Shown here: positions 43,638 to 52,813 of the stretch, in pieces
Position numbering within the stretch: the stretch's first letter is position 1
Layout: each line of letters begins with the position of its first letter
From: Campylobacter iguaniorum
GTDB taxonomy: Bacteria; Campylobacterota; Campylobacteria; Campylobacterales; Campylobacteraceae
NCBI RefSeq assembly: GCF_000736415.1
Contig: NZ_CP009043.1
Location: forward strand, 434,001 to 498,000
Length of the DNA: 64,000 nt
Reading direction: 5' to 3'
Position numbers and translations under genes: made by a program
Notes under the pieces: generated by a model
Database searches by the model: none
The model's input: only the letters and a program-made list of their open reading frames with translations
Told to the model about the DNA's origin: nothing

Positions 43638-44790
43638 TAGAACAGACCATATGAGATATTTGCCTAGCCAAGAGGTCATCAGCCACGAGATTATGGATAG
43701 GATTTTGGGCGAGAGAAGTAACACGGATTTTACTAAATTTAGCAGTGATGACGTGCTAAGAGCTATTGGCAAAGAAAATAGAAATATAGATGATTTTAAG
43801 GCACTTCTAAGCCCGGCTGCGGCTCCATTTCTTGAAGAAATGGCTCAGGCTTCAAAGGCTATAAAAGAGCGTTATTTTGGCAAAAATATCTATCTTTTTA
43901 CTCCACTTTACATAGCAAATCACTGTGATAATCACTGTGTTTATTGCGGATTTAACGTGCATAATAGCATAAAAAGAGCCCAGCTTGATGAAGATGCTAT
44001 CATAAAAGAGCTTGAAAATATAGCAAAAAGCGGGCTTCAAGAGCTACTCATACTTACAGGCGAAAGCCAGAGCAAAACGCCAGTAAGCTACATAGGAAGA
44101 GCTTGTGAGCTAGCCAAAAAATACTTTAATGTAGTTGGTGTTGAAATTTATCCACTAAATTCAGATGAATACGCATTTTTGCATAAATGCAGAGTAGATT
44201 ATGTGACTGTTTTTCAAGAGACGTATAATCCAGTAAAATACGAAAAAATCCACCTTGAGGGCAATAAAAGGATTTTTCCATATCGCCTAAACGCCCAAGA
44301 AAGAGCCTTAAAAGGCGGTATGAGAGGAGTTGCTTTTGCAGCTTTGCTTGGGATTGATGAGTGGAGAAGTGACGCGCTTTGCACTGGACTTCATGCATAT
44401 TTGCTCCAAGCAAAATATCCAGCAGCTGAGATTTCGCTTTCAGTTCCACGTCTAAGACCTATCATAAACAACGCCAAAATCAATCCAAAAGATGTCGGCG
44501 AGCGTGAGCTTTTGCAAGTTATCATGGCTTATAGAATGTTTTTACCTTTTGCAAATATTACTCTTAGCACCCGTGAAAATGCACACTTTAGGGATAATGC
44601 CATTAGGCTTGGTGTGACAAAAGTCTCAGCTGGCGTGAGTGTGGGTATCGGAGAACATGGTGGCAAAAACCAGGGCGACAAGGGCGACGGACAGTTTGAG
44701 ATAAGCGACTCAAGAGATGTCGTAGCGATGAGAGCTAGCATCAAAAATGCTGGTCTTGTGCCCGTGATGAGTGATTACATCTATGTTTAG
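43630..44790 (+). CDS. thiH: 2-iminoacetate synthase
   Basis: The 386-residue radical SAM enzyme cleaves tyrosine to dehydroglycine for ThiG, the anaerobic/microaerobic route. The cluster motif [10 protein letters not shown] is present (~residue 102, read as CxxxCxxC), along with [21 protein letters not shown] near the C-terminus. The ATG at 43630 is preferred because AGGTG lies six bases upstream and it overlaps the thiG stop; GTG 43621 and ATG 43651 are alternatives. Ends tail-to-tail with the YigZ-like gene. Confidence 0.95.
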   Translation: MRDRTDHMRYLPSQEVISHEIMDRILGERSNTDFTKFSSDDVLRAIGKENRNIDDFKALLSPAAAPFLEEMAQASKAIKERYFGKNIYLFTPLYIANHCDNHCVYCGFNVHNSIKRAQLDEDAIIKELENIAKSGLQELLILTGESQSKTPVSYIGRACELAKKYFNVVGVEIYPLNSDEYAFLHKCRVDYVTVFQETYNPVKYEKIHLEGNKRIFPYRLNAQERALKGGMRGVAFAALLGIDEWRSDALCTGLHAYLLQAKYPAAEISLSVPRLRPIINNAKINPKDVGERELLQVIMAYRMFLPFANITLSTRENAHFRDNAIRLGVTKVSAGVSVGIGEHGGKNQGDKGDGQFEISDSRDVVAMRASIKNAGLVPVMSDYIYV

Positions 44791-45395
44791 TTTGCAAAAA
44801 GCGGAATAGCTAAAAAGCTAAAATCTTGCATTTCAAAGAGCTTGGCAAATTCACTAAATTTGACAAATTCTGCTTTGTTGAATTTAAACAAATACTCACA
44901 GCCAAGCTCATTAAAGTTTTTTTGGATTTCTTCAAGATTTTCTTTGTTGAAATAATGCTCAAACCTAGCTATAAGCGTAAATGGCACAAAAAATACGCAC
45001 TCATCTTTTATCTCAAATTTAATTAAATTTGCAGCATTTATGGCTAAATTTACACTGCTACTATAAGCCCTTACTAGTCCACCAACGCCTAGCTTTATCC
45101 CGCCAAAATATCTCACGACAAACACGCAAGTATCGATAAGCTCAGCCCCACGAAGAGCGTCAAGACAAGGCGGCCCAGAGCTACCTTTTGGCTCGCCATC
45201 ATCGCTTGAGTTTTCTACTATTTGGAAGTATTTGTTGTAGTGTCTATAAGCCCAAACTATATGCACGGCTTTTGGGTGCTCGTCTTTTAGCATTTTATGC
45301 ACGTCTTCAAACTCGCTAAAAGGGCAGATGTAGCTGATAAAATTTGATTTTTTTATCTCTTGTTTTTGTGTATAAATATCATTTACTATAAACAT
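44787..45395 (-). CDS. YigZ/IMPACT-family protein
   Basis: The 202-residue protein has the UPF0029 N-terminal domain with the signature YFGGIKLGVGGLVRAYSSSV (~residues 96-115) preceded by SSDDGEPKGSSGPPCLDAL, then a short ferredoxin-like C-terminal domain. YigZ/IMPACT proteins are linked to translation or ribosome quality functions, but the activity is unsettled. It overlaps the thiH end by 4 bp and is divergent from galU. Confidence 0.88.
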   Translation of the reverse strand: MFIVNDIYTQKQEIKKSNFISYICPFSEFEDVHKMLKDEHPKAVHIVWAYRHYNKYFQIVENSSDDGEPKGSSGPPCLDALRGAELIDTCVFVVRYFGGIKLGVGGLVRAYSSSVNLAINAANLIKFEIKDECVFFVPFTLIARFEHYFNKENLEEIQKNFNELGCEYLFKFNKAEFVKFSEFAKLFEMQDFSFLAIPLFAN

Positions 45396-45473
45396 AAGTT
45401 TTATTTTATCAAAATAAATTTAAATTTCAACGAATTTAAGGTAAAATCGAACAAAAATTTACAAAGGCAAATA

Positions 45474-46304
45474 ATGATACAAACTTGCTTATTTCCGGCT
45501 GCTGGATATGGAACTAGATTTTTACCAGCGACAAAAAGCTTACCAAAAGAGATGCTCCCGATCCTCACAAAACCGCTCATTCACTATGGCGTGGACGAGG
45601 CTAGGGAAGCTGGCATGCGAAATATGGCATTTGTCACAGGGCGTGGAAAACGTGCTTTGGAGGATTATTTTGACATAAGCTATGAGCTAGAACACCAAAT
45701 AGCTGGAAGCAACAAAGAGTATTTGCTAAGTGAAATCCGTGATTTGATGAGTTCTTGCTCGTTTAGTTTCACAAGACAAAGTGCGATGAAAGGTCTTGGC
45801 CACGCGATTTACACAGGCAAAAATCTAGTCGGCGATGAGCCTTTTGGCGTGATTTTGGCTGATGATTTGTGTGTGAATGAAGATGGCGTAAATGTGATGA
45901 GCCAAATGACGCAAATCTATGAAAAATACCGCTGCAGCATAGTCGCAGTGATGGAAGTGCCAAAGCAAAATGTAAGTAGTTACGGCGTGGTAAATGGTAA
46001 ATTTATCGAAGATGATTTGATGATGGTGAGCGATATGGTAGAAAAACCGGATCCAAAAGACGCTCCAACAAATTTAGCAATTATTGGTCGCTATATTTTG
46101 ACGCCTGATATTTTTGAGATATTAGAGACTACAAATCCTGGCAAAAACGGCGAAATCCAAATCACTGACGCGCTTTTAAAACAAGCTCAAAACGGAATGG
46201 TTCTAGCGTATAAATTTAAAGGTCGTAGGTTTGATTGTGGCTCTGTGAGCGGGTTTGTCGAGGCTACAAATTTTTTCTATGAGCATGACAATGGTAGTAA
46301 ATGA
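45474..46304 (+). CDS. galU: UTP-glucose-1-phosphate uridylyltransferase
   Basis: The ATG at 45474 follows AAAGGCAA and begins MIQTCLFPAAGYGTRFLPATKS, the nucleotide-binding opening of GalU; an upstream in-frame extension of 38 codons is AT-rich and unrelated to the family. The 276-residue enzyme makes UDP-glucose for surface glycans. Further motifs: KEMLPILTKPLIHYGVDEA, GVILADDLC, KPDPKDAPTNLAIIGRYIL. Its end overlaps the pgi start region, so galU-pgi is an operon. Confidence 0.94.
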   Translation: MIQTCLFPAAGYGTRFLPATKSLPKEMLPILTKPLIHYGVDEAREAGMRNMAFVTGRGKRALEDYFDISYELEHQIAGSNKEYLLSEIRDLMSSCSFSFTRQSAMKGLGHAIYTGKNLVGDEPFGVILADDLCVNEDGVNVMSQMTQIYEKYRCSIVAVMEVPKQNVSSYGVVNGKFIEDDLMMVSDMVEKPDPKDAPTNLAIIGRYILTPDIFEILETTNPGKNGEIQITDALLKQAQNGMVLAYKFKGRRFDCGSVSGFVEATNFFYEHDNGSK

Positions 46305-47496
46305 GCTAAAGTTTCCAAGACTTGATCTTGAAAATATAAATGCTTATGCAAGAAGAATGAATGACGAGCTAAAAGACGGCAAGATAGGATACTATCATTT
46401 GCCTAAATTTGGCGAAGAGATAATCCCAAAAATAGCTAGTTTGAAAGGCAAATTTAAAAAAGTTGTTTTGATAGGGGTCGGTGGAAGTTCGCTTGGCGTA
46501 AAGGCGATTTATGAGATGCTAAATTTGGATTGTGAAATGGTTTTTTTGGATAATCTTGATCCATTTAGCATAGAAGAAAAGCTGGCAAATTTGGTTTTTG
46601 ATGAGAGCCTTTTTATACTTTCTAGCAAGTCTGGAACGACTATTGAGCCAATTAGCATTTATAAGATTATTTTGGCTAAATTTAACCCAAAAACTTATGA
46701 AAACTTCATAGTCATAACCGACCCACAAAGCAAGCTTGAAGAGTATGCGAAACTTCATAATATAACTGTTTTTAATATCCCAAAAAACGTCGGTGGGCGT
46801 TTTAGCGTGCTTTCAGCTATCGGGCTTGTGCCGCTTGGTATTTGTGGTGGTGACGTCTCGGCTTTACTTGATGGGGCAAATGCTTGTAAGAAGCATTTTA
46901 TGGATGGCAAGGATGATACGATTTTGCAAAAAGCCTATCACTACGCTACGCATCCAAATGCCAAAATCAACGTTTTGTTTAGCTATAGTGACCGTCTAAA
47001 GAGCTTCAATGATTGGTATGTGCAGCTGTGGGCTGAGAGTCTTGGCAAGAAGCGTGGATATAAAAGAGTAGGACTCACGCCAGTTGGGCTAGTAGGCAGC
47101 AAGGATCAGCACTCGTTTTTGCAGCTTATAATGGAAGGAGTCAAGGACAAAACAGTGACTTTCATAACGCTTAAAAATCACGCTCCAAGTCTAAAAGTGC
47201 CAAATTTAACTCTTGAAAATTTAAGCGGCTGTGATTTTGTAAATGAGCTAAGCTTGGACGCTGTGTTTAACGCTCAAGCAAACTCAACCATGCAAGCTTT
47301 GCTTAGCGAAAATATTAGCATTGATACTATAAATTTAGATAGCTTAGATGAGTGGCACATCGGCTGGTTTATATACTATTATGAGCTTTTGACAAGTGCT
47401 ACAGGCATTATGCTTGGGATTAATACATACGACCAGCCAGGAGTGGAAGTCGGTAAAAGAATACTAAAAAATTTACTATCTAAAAATAAAAATTGA
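46279..47496 (+). CDS. pgi: glucose-6-phosphate isomerase
   Basis: The ~405-residue protein is the short epsilonproteobacterial Pgi, interconverting glucose-6-P and fructose-6-P; in Campylobacter this serves gluconeogenesis and glycan precursors. Motifs: GVGGSSLGVKAIY, SKSGTTIEPIS, GGRFSVLSAIG, and KNLLSK at the end after NTYDQPGVEVGK with the catalytic Lys. Candidate starts are ATG 46279, 46285 and 46291, all inside galU with no strong ribosome site; I report the first. Confidence 0.92.
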   Translation: MSMTMVVNELKFPRLDLENINAYARRMNDELKDGKIGYYHLPKFGEEIIPKIASLKGKFKKVVLIGVGGSSLGVKAIYEMLNLDCEMVFLDNLDPFSIEEKLANLVFDESLFILSSKSGTTIEPISIYKIILAKFNPKTYENFIVITDPQSKLEEYAKLHNITVFNIPKNVGGRFSVLSAIGLVPLGICGGDVSALLDGANACKKHFMDGKDDTILQKAYHYATHPNAKINVLFSYSDRLKSFNDWYVQLWAESLGKKRGYKRVGLTPVGLVGSKDQHSFLQLIMEGVKDKTVTFITLKNHAPSLKVPNLTLENLSGCDFVNELSLDAVFNAQANSTMQALLSENISIDTINLDSLDEWHIGWFIYYYELLTSATGIMLGINTYDQPGVEVGKRILKNLLSKNKN

Positions 47497-47669
47497 TTAG
47501 AAATATTGCCTTTAAATTTGTATGAAATTTAGACATCAAAGGCTCAAAATTTGGGTCTTGGTTACTTTATATTTACCATTTAAGCTATATAATTAAATCA
47601 AGTGAAAAAGTATACTCTAAATAATAAAAATTCTTAATTAAGATTTATTTTCTTTTAAGAATGATTTGG

Positions 47670-47675
47670 TATAAT
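47670..47675 (+). promoter_or_regulatory. dps promoter -10 box, extended type
   Basis: TGG-TATAAT with the TG extension typical of Campylobacter housekeeping promoters, 28 bp before the dps ATG and ahead of AAAGGA. No clear -35, as usual in this genus. Confidence 0.6.
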
Positions 47676-47703
47676 TCCACAAATTAAAAATAAAGGATAC
47701 AAA

Positions 47704-48144
47704 ATGACAAACGTAGTTAAACAACTTAACCAAATCCAAGCTGACGCTCATGCGTTTTTTATAGCTTTCCATGACTATCACTGGAATGTAAAAGGTCTTC
47801 AATTTTACGCTATTCATGAATACACTGAAAAAGCTTATGAAGAGATGGCAAGCCTTTATGACGACGTGGCTGAAAGAGCTATTCAAATCGGTGGAAAAGC
47901 AGTTTTAAAAGCTGAAGATTTAGTAAAAATGGGTGCAAAAGCTCCGGTATTGCAAAAAGATAGCTATACTCCAACTGAGGTTCTTGAAGAAGTTAGAAAA
48001 GCTTATAAATACCTTGTAGAAGAGTTCAAAAAGCTTGAAGATGTAGCTGAAAAAGCTGGCGATACAACAACTTCAAACATAGCTCAAGATCATTATGGAG
48101 ATTATGAGAAGAAAATTTGGATGCTTAACTCAACTTTAGCATAA
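47704..48144 (+). CDS. dps: Dps-family ferritin-like DNA-protection protein
   Basis: The 146-residue four-helix protein has the Dps ferroxidase residues: His in FHDYHWNVKG (residues ~22-31) and Asp/Glu in YDDVAERAIQIGG (~58-70). Dps forms a 12-mer that oxidises and stores iron and limits Fenton damage. An isolated gene with its own promoter and a terminator shared with the convergent yceI-type gene. Confidence 0.95.
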   Translation: MTNVVKQLNQIQADAHAFFIAFHDYHWNVKGLQFYAIHEYTEKAYEEMASLYDDVAERAIQIGGKAVLKAEDLVKMGAKAPVLQKDSYTPTEVLEEVRKAYKYLVEEFKKLEDVAEKAGDTTTSNIAQDHYGDYEKKIWMLNSTLA

Positions 48145-48169
48145 TTTTTTACTTGATACTTTGATAATT

Positions 48170-48188
48170 AGGCGGAAATAATCCGCCT
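48170..48188. terminator. bidirectional terminator between dps and YceI gene
   Basis: Stem AGGCGGA / TCCGCCT (48170-48176 with 48182-48188), followed by TTTATCTAT. It lies between two convergent genes. Confidence 0.75.
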
Positions 48189-48193
48189 TTTAT

Positions 48194-48757
48194 CTATCTT
48201 TCTACTGCTTCAACATCTATATTTATTTTGATTTTGTCACTAAGAACTGCATTTGAGCTGCTAGGTGCAAAACTAAAATCGCTTCTTTTGATTTCGCCTT
48301 CTAAGCTAAATCCTATTACGTTTTTGCCTTGCATATTTTTAGCTTTTCCGCCAAATTCATAGTCCAAAGTAACTGGTTTTGTAACGTTTTTTATAGTCAA
48401 ATTTCCTATTACTTTGCCTTCATTTTTGCTATCTTTTACAAATTTTTCCATGACAAATTTCATATCTGGATATTGCTTAGAATCAAAAAAATCAGCTTGT
48501 TGTAGGTGATTATCCCTAGCATCATTATCAGTGTTTACTGAGCTTGTTTTTATCGTAGCACTTAGAGAGTTTATGACTCCATTATCTAAATCTATTTGAG
48601 CGTTAGCATCGCTAAATTTACCATTTACATTGCTTATGCTTAGGTGTTTTACTTTGAAATTTACATTTGAATGAGCTTTGTCAAGATCGTAAATCGCAGC
48701 ATTTGCAAGAGAGCAAAGACACAAGGCACAAAGTGCTAAACTAAATCGTTTTTTCAT
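48194..48757 (-). CDS. YceI-family periplasmic protein
   Basis: The ATG at 48757 follows AAGGAAAA and starts a standard signal peptide (MKKRFSLALCALCLCSLANA); an upstream in-frame ATG does not. The mature ~168-residue lipocalin-like barrel has the YceI opening YDLDKAHSNVNFKVKHLSISNV and the NHLQQADFFDSKQYP segment. Members bind polyprenoid lipids and may act in isoprenoid transport or stress; the true ligand is unknown. Confidence 0.9.
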   Translation of the reverse strand: MKKRFSLALCALCLCSLANAAIYDLDKAHSNVNFKVKHLSISNVNGKFSDANAQIDLDNGVINSLSATIKTSSVNTDNDARDNHLQQADFFDSKQYPDMKFVMEKFVKDSKNEGKVIGNLTIKNVTKPVTLDYEFGGKAKNMQGKNVIGFSLEGEIKRSDFSFAPSSSNAVLSDKIKINIDVEAVER

Positions 48758-48837
48758 TTTTTTCCTTAAAATTTTTGTTGGATTATGATAGGGGTTTAGT
48801 TTAAACATTATGCCAATAAAAATATAATTTATTTTTA

Positions 48838-49197
48838 TTAATATAATTTCTCTTTTAAGAATTTTATATATTTATCAATTTCAAGCTCTCTTTTTGCCCC
48901 ATCTCTTTGCCTAACTCCCCACATTGATTCAGGAAAAAAGCTGTCATCTTTAAATCTTGCTTGGATATGGATATGGACTTTTGGGACGTAGTTTGCGAAG
49001 CTCGCCCAGTTGATTTTGTCTGGATTATAAAACTCAAGCATAGTTTTTTCTACTATGAAAGCTGCTTCAAATAGCCTTTTTCTTGTGCTTTCATCACAGT
49101 CGCTAAGCTCTTTGTACTCTTTTTTTGTGAAAATTTTCACCCATGGAATTTCGCTATTTTCAAGCTCGATTTTTATAAACTCATCTTCAAAAATCAT
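48838..49197 (-). CDS. HIT-like protein with altered histidine triad
   Basis: The 119-residue protein has HIT-fold spacing and a C-terminal ARF segment typical of a bacterial HIT group. The triad HxHxHxx reads KVHIHIQ (residues 73-79): the first His is Lys, while the nucleophile position (His75) and third His remain if aligned on ARF. Nucleotide hydrolase activity may be weakened. It is the last gene of the biotin operon, overlapping bioD by 4 bp. A role in biotin metabolism is not implied by the family. Confidence 0.78.
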   Translation of the reverse strand: MIFEDEFIKIELENSEIPWVKIFTKKEYKELSDCDESTRKRLFEAAFIVEKTMLEFYNPDKINWASFANYVPKVHIHIQARFKDDSFFPESMWGVRQRDGAKRELEIDKYIKFLKEKLY

Positions 49198-49802
49198 AAT
49201 TTTACTCCTGATCTTAAAATTTGCTCTTTTAGATTACTAGCCACTTTTTCAAACCCCAAATCAAAATCCTCTAAAACAAAAAAGTTCAAATCTTTATATT
49301 TATTTTGTAAAAAACTCTCGCTCATCTCATCTCTGATTTGGCTAAATATTACACCCAAAATCTCAATATTTCTAGCTTTTAAGGCTTCTATGCTAAGAAT
49401 TGTGTGATTGATACTACCAAGATAATTCCTTGCTACAAGGAAAGTTGGCAAGCCACTTTTAGCCATAAAATCAATCATATAAGCATTCTTATCAAGCGGA
49501 CAAAAAAGCCCACCCGCAAGCTCTGTTAGCACATTTTCATCTTTTGGGATTTTGATGCTGAGACCGTCAAATTTGACGTTTTCTTTTATCATTCCGACAT
49601 GTGGGCTGGCTGGAGTTTGGAGCATTATTCCAGGAGCGTGAGAGATGACATGCGGCGCTGTTTTTTTGACAAAACTCTCATCAGTAAGCGCTCCAGCTTG
49701 AATTAGTTTAAAGTATTCATAGCCAAAAGCGTAACACAAAGCCGCACTAACGTGGCTTTTGCCGGCATCAGTGTGAATGCCGCTTATGCAGATATTTTTC
49801 AT
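49194..49802 (-). CDS. bioD: dethiobiotin synthetase
   Basis: The 202-residue ATPase closes the ureido ring of dethiobiotin using CO2. The P-loop reads GIHTDAGKSHVSAAL, a slightly divergent form of GTDTxVGKT, and downstream segments (YFKLIQAG, VELAGGLF-like LAGGLFCPLD, LVARNYLGSINHTILSIEAL) match BioD. It overlaps both neighbours by 4 bp in the order bioF-bioG-bioC-bioD-HIT. Confidence 0.92.
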   Translation of the reverse strand: MKNICISGIHTDAGKSHVSAALCYAFGYEYFKLIQAGALTDESFVKKTAPHVISHAPGIMLQTPASPHVGMIKENVKFDGLSIKIPKDENVLTELAGGLFCPLDKNAYMIDFMAKSGLPTFLVARNYLGSINHTILSIEALKARNIEILGVIFSQIRDEMSESFLQNKYKDLNFFVLEDFDLGFEKVASNLKEQILRSGVKL

Positions 49803-50488
49803 TGTAGTTCTCTTTTCTTGCAGATTAAATTTACGAAATTATACGTGAGATGAAACTCGCCATTAAAGTGATTTTCTAGCTCTTTGAAGCTGGATTTTGT
49901 GAGCCTAAATTTGCCATTTATGTTATTTACGCCGGTTTGTTTAAGATGATTTAAAAGCTCTTTTAGTGAGTTAAATTTGACTACAAATTTATCTTTTTTG
50001 ACGCTTAGTACTTCAAATTTATCTTCAAAAATTTGCCTTATTTCATTAGAATTTTTGTAGCTTAAGCCTTGTTTTGTGTAGCTTGAAAGCTCTTCTAAGG
50101 TACCGCCACAAAACATCGAAAAAGCCAAAATCCCATTAGGTTTTAGCGAGGCGTGAAGCCTATTTTTTAGGGCTTCAAGGTCATCTATCCACTGAAAAAC
50201 AGAGCTTGAGATGATTAGATCTACTTTTGGTAAATTTAGTGACGTAATATCGCCTATTTGAGTTTCAAATTTAGCCATAAATTCACTTTTATACAAGTCA
50301 TTTAGCGTGATTTTTTGGTAGTTTAGAGTGCTTAAAATGAGTTTGGTCAGCACTCCGCTTCCAGCACCTATTTCATAGATATTTTCAAAATCTTGCTTGT
50401 GGATTTTGAGCAAATTTATAAGGGAAGTTGCGGCAAATTTCTGGGCGTAAGCAAACTCATCGTAGCTTAGTGCTGTTTCAAATCTCAA
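49799..50488 (-). CDS. bioC: malonyl-ACP O-methyltransferase BioC
   Basis: The 229-residue class I methyltransferase has the SAM motif IYEIGAGSGVLTKL (~residue 38) and a BioC-like order: YAQKFAATSLINLL, then DLIISSSVFQWIDD (acidic SAM-contact region), LAFSMFCGGTLEEL. BioC methylates malonyl-ACP to start pimelate synthesis by the fatty-acid machinery. Neighbouring bioG supplies the esterase that ends that phase, which supports the assignment. Confidence 0.9.
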   Translation of the reverse strand: MRFETALSYDEFAYAQKFAATSLINLLKIHKQDFENIYEIGAGSGVLTKLILSTLNYQKITLNDLYKSEFMAKFETQIGDITSLNLPKVDLIISSSVFQWIDDLEALKNRLHASLKPNGILAFSMFCGGTLEELSSYTKQGLSYKNSNEIRQIFEDKFEVLSVKKDKFVVKFNSLKELLNHLKQTGVNNINGKFRLTKSSFKELENHFNGEFHLTYNFVNLICKKRELQ

Positions 50489-51098
50489 CTATTTCTCCAA
50501 AGCTTTTGTAACCAAAAAACGCAAAATGCGGCGCGTTAATGATTTCGCATTTGCTGCCAAGCTCACCAGCTACTTTTTGCACTGCTTTTGGCGGGAAGAC
50601 AAAATCTTTTTTTGAGATGATAAATTTATCCCATTTTACGTTATTTTGAACTGGTTTTGAGCTGTTTAAATACAAACTTTCAAGCTCAAATTTGGCATTT
50701 TGGTTGAAGTCAAAATCTACCTTTGCAAGCTCTTTTAAAAAGCAAATTTTCTTAAACTCATCAAAATTAAACTCATCTATGCTTTTTTTAAACGCTATTT
50801 TTGGGATTCCACGCTCATCATCAATGCCAAAAGGCGTGCCATTTATAGCGATTGCTTGCTTTAATTTTACGCCAGCAAGAGCCAAATTTGCAGCCCAAAC
50901 GCCCATACTCCAAGCGACCAAATAAATTTCTTTGCCTTCTAAAATCTGTCTATCAAACTCCAAGCTAGAATAGTCATAAACCACGCATAAATCGTACCCC
51001 GTAAGCTCCAAATGCTTGATACAACTAGGCAAAAATGAATAGCCTAAAAATAGCAAAATAAGCTTTTTGCCGCTATTTTTAACAAACTCTATTTTCAT
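50478..51098 (-). CDS. bioG: pimeloyl-ACP methyl ester esterase BioG
   Basis: The 206-residue alpha/beta hydrolase belongs to the DUF452/BioG group: nucleophile elbow AWSMGVW (Ser ~residue 64) and a C-terminal His in NAPHFAFFGYKSF. It cleaves the methyl ester from pimeloyl-ACP, the job done by BioH in E. coli. It overlaps bioF by 20 bp and bioC by 11 bp. Confidence 0.9.
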   Translation of the reverse strand: MKIEFVKNSGKKLILLFLGYSFLPSCIKHLELTGYDLCVVYDYSSLEFDRQILEGKEIYLVAWSMGVWAANLALAGVKLKQAIAINGTPFGIDDERGIPKIAFKKSIDEFNFDEFKKICFLKELAKVDFDFNQNAKFELESLYLNSSKPVQNNVKWDKFIISKKDFVFPPKAVQKVAGELGSKCEIINAPHFAFFGYKSFGEIVEI

Positions 51099-52182
51099 CT
51101 AAAATTTCTTTCAATTTTACTAAATCTCGCTCAAGAATGTCGCCTCTAAGGCTGATTCTAAGCCTACTTGTGCCATTTGGGACTGTTGGAGGGCGAATGG
51201 CTGGAGCAAAATAGCCATTATCAAAAAGTTTTTGAGACAGACTAAGTGCGGCGCCACTGGAACCTACTAAAAACGCACAAATATGGCTATTATTTAGACC
51301 TAAAAATTTGATATTTTTTTCTAAATTTTGCCTCTCTTGACTAAAGTTTTTGTTTAAAATAAAATGGCTCCAAGCCACGTTTATGCTAGGCAAAGAGGTC
51401 GAATATATCAAGCTTCTAGCTGAGTTTATAAAAATATCTCTAAACATCGCTGAGCAGAGCATTACAGCGCCTTCGCTGCCAATGCCTTTGCCAAGAGTGA
51501 CAAGGGTAAAATCAACTTCCTTGCTAAGCCCCAAAGCATGGCAAAATCCAAGCTCATGGCGGACGAAAAACGAATGGGCTTCGTCGATATATAGTAAGAC
51601 ATTTGTATATTTTTTCTTTAAATTTACAAGGCCTTGTAAGTCGCAATTATCGCCGTCCATGCTAAAAACCGATTCGCTTAAGATAACGATTTTTTCAAAT
51701 TTATTGGCATTTTGGCTAAGTAAATTTGCTAGAGTTTCTAAGTCATTATGAGCGTATCTTTTGAAGTTTGCATTTGCTAGTTTGAGAGCGTCTATCATGC
51801 TTGCGTGGATGAGTTTATCACACAAAAACAGCGTGTTTTCATCGCTCAATGTTGAAATACAGCTTAAATTTGCACAATATCCTGAGTTGAAAATCGTCGC
51901 TTTTTTGTCAAGTTTTTCTTCAAACCAAGCTTCAAGTGCGTCAAATTCATAGTTTGAAGTATATACAAGCCTGCTTGCCCCAGAGCCAAAAAACCAATCA
52001 TTTTGTTTGCAAATATCTAAAAACTCATCTCTTAAATCTTTGTTTGTGGCGATTCCTAAATAGTCGTTGCTGCCTAAATTTAAGAGTTTTTTGTCGTTAA
52101 ACTCGATAAATTTGGAGCTTGTTTTTGAGTGCTTTAGCTCTCTAAAGTTGCTATTTTCTTTTGCTTTTTGTATATCGAACAT
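51079..52182 (-). CDS. bioF: 8-amino-7-oxononanoate synthase
   Basis: The 367-residue PLP enzyme condenses pimeloyl-ACP with alanine. Motifs: LGSNDYLGIA near residue 36, FGSGASRLVYTSN, YIDEAHSFFV (PLP-contact Asp/His), the PLP Lys in FTLVTLGKGIGSEGA (~residue 232), and a C-terminal RPPTVPNGTSRLRISL. It is the first gene of the bio operon, behind AGGTAAAAA. A minus-strand TATAAT at 52195-52200 is a candidate promoter. bioA and bioB are not in this window. Confidence 0.95.
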   Translation of the reverse strand: MFDIQKAKENSNFRELKHSKTSSKFIEFNDKKLLNLGSNDYLGIATNKDLRDEFLDICKQNDWFFGSGASRLVYTSNYEFDALEAWFEEKLDKKATIFNSGYCANLSCISTLSDENTLFLCDKLIHASMIDALKLANANFKRYAHNDLETLANLLSQNANKFEKIVILSESVFSMDGDNCDLQGLVNLKKKYTNVLLYIDEAHSFFVRHELGFCHALGLSKEVDFTLVTLGKGIGSEGAVMLCSAMFRDIFINSARSLIYSTSLPSINVAWSHFILNKNFSQERQNLEKNIKFLGLNNSHICAFLVGSSGAALSLSQKLFDNGYFAPAIRPPTVPNGTSRLRISLRGDILERDLVKLKEILDENRVC

Positions 52183-52333
52183 TTTTTACCTAAGATTATA
52201 ATAATATATAGTTTTATAAAAATACATAATTTTACTGGAAATTAATATCTGATGATTATATCACAATGACCTTAAAATTTATCACTATTTTATATGGCTT
52301 TTGATAAGATTACGCAAATTTAAGGAGCGATTT

Positions 52334-52813
52334 ATGAAGTGTTGCATAGTGATATATGATAAGGTAAATCTCCTAAGTTTTGCTAAAATTCACGATTTTT
52401 TTGCAAGAAAAAAGCTAGATTTTGACGTGGTTTCCTTGCGTGATAGCGTGGTTTGTGAGCATGAGTTTAGGCTATTTAGTCCAAGGCATTCAGAGTCGCT
52501 TTACGGATACGATATAGTCGCCTTGCCAGATGGAATGGGGGCTTTAAATTTACGCTATGATGATATATTCTTAAGCTGGATAAAAAGCGCTTCAAATGCA
52601 AAGGTAAAACTAGCCATTGATTTGGGAGCTTTGATATACGCTGGAGCTGGATTTTTGGAGTCAAAAAGTGCAGTTATCAGGGGCGGATACAAAAACGCAC
52701 TTGGTGAATATTGCAGCGTGAGCGACGCTGAATTTTATAAAAATGAAGACATAATAAGCATGTTAGATACGCCATTTGCGTGGCAAGAGCTTGAAATGGC
52801 AATAGATGGATAA
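52334..52813 (+). CDS. DJ-1/PfpI-like protein lacking the nucleophile Cys
   Basis: The ATG at 52334 follows TAAGGAG. The 159-residue protein has the class I glutaminase-like fold order of DJ-1/PfpI proteins: MKCCIVIYDK first strand, YDIVALPDGMGALNL, and AIDLGALIYAGAGFLESKSA where the nucleophile elbow normally reads A-C-T-G-A. Here Asp96 occupies the Cys position, so protease, glyoxalase or deglycase chemistry is unlikely. It overlaps thiL by 8 bp. Assignment to the superfamily is moderate. Confidence 0.7.
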   Translation: MKCCIVIYDKVNLLSFAKIHDFFARKKLDFDVVSLRDSVVCEHEFRLFSPRHSESLYGYDIVALPDGMGALNLRYDDIFLSWIKSASNAKVKLAIDLGALIYAGAGFLESKSAVIRGGYKNALGEYCSVSDAEFYKNEDIISMLDTPFAWQELEMAIDG

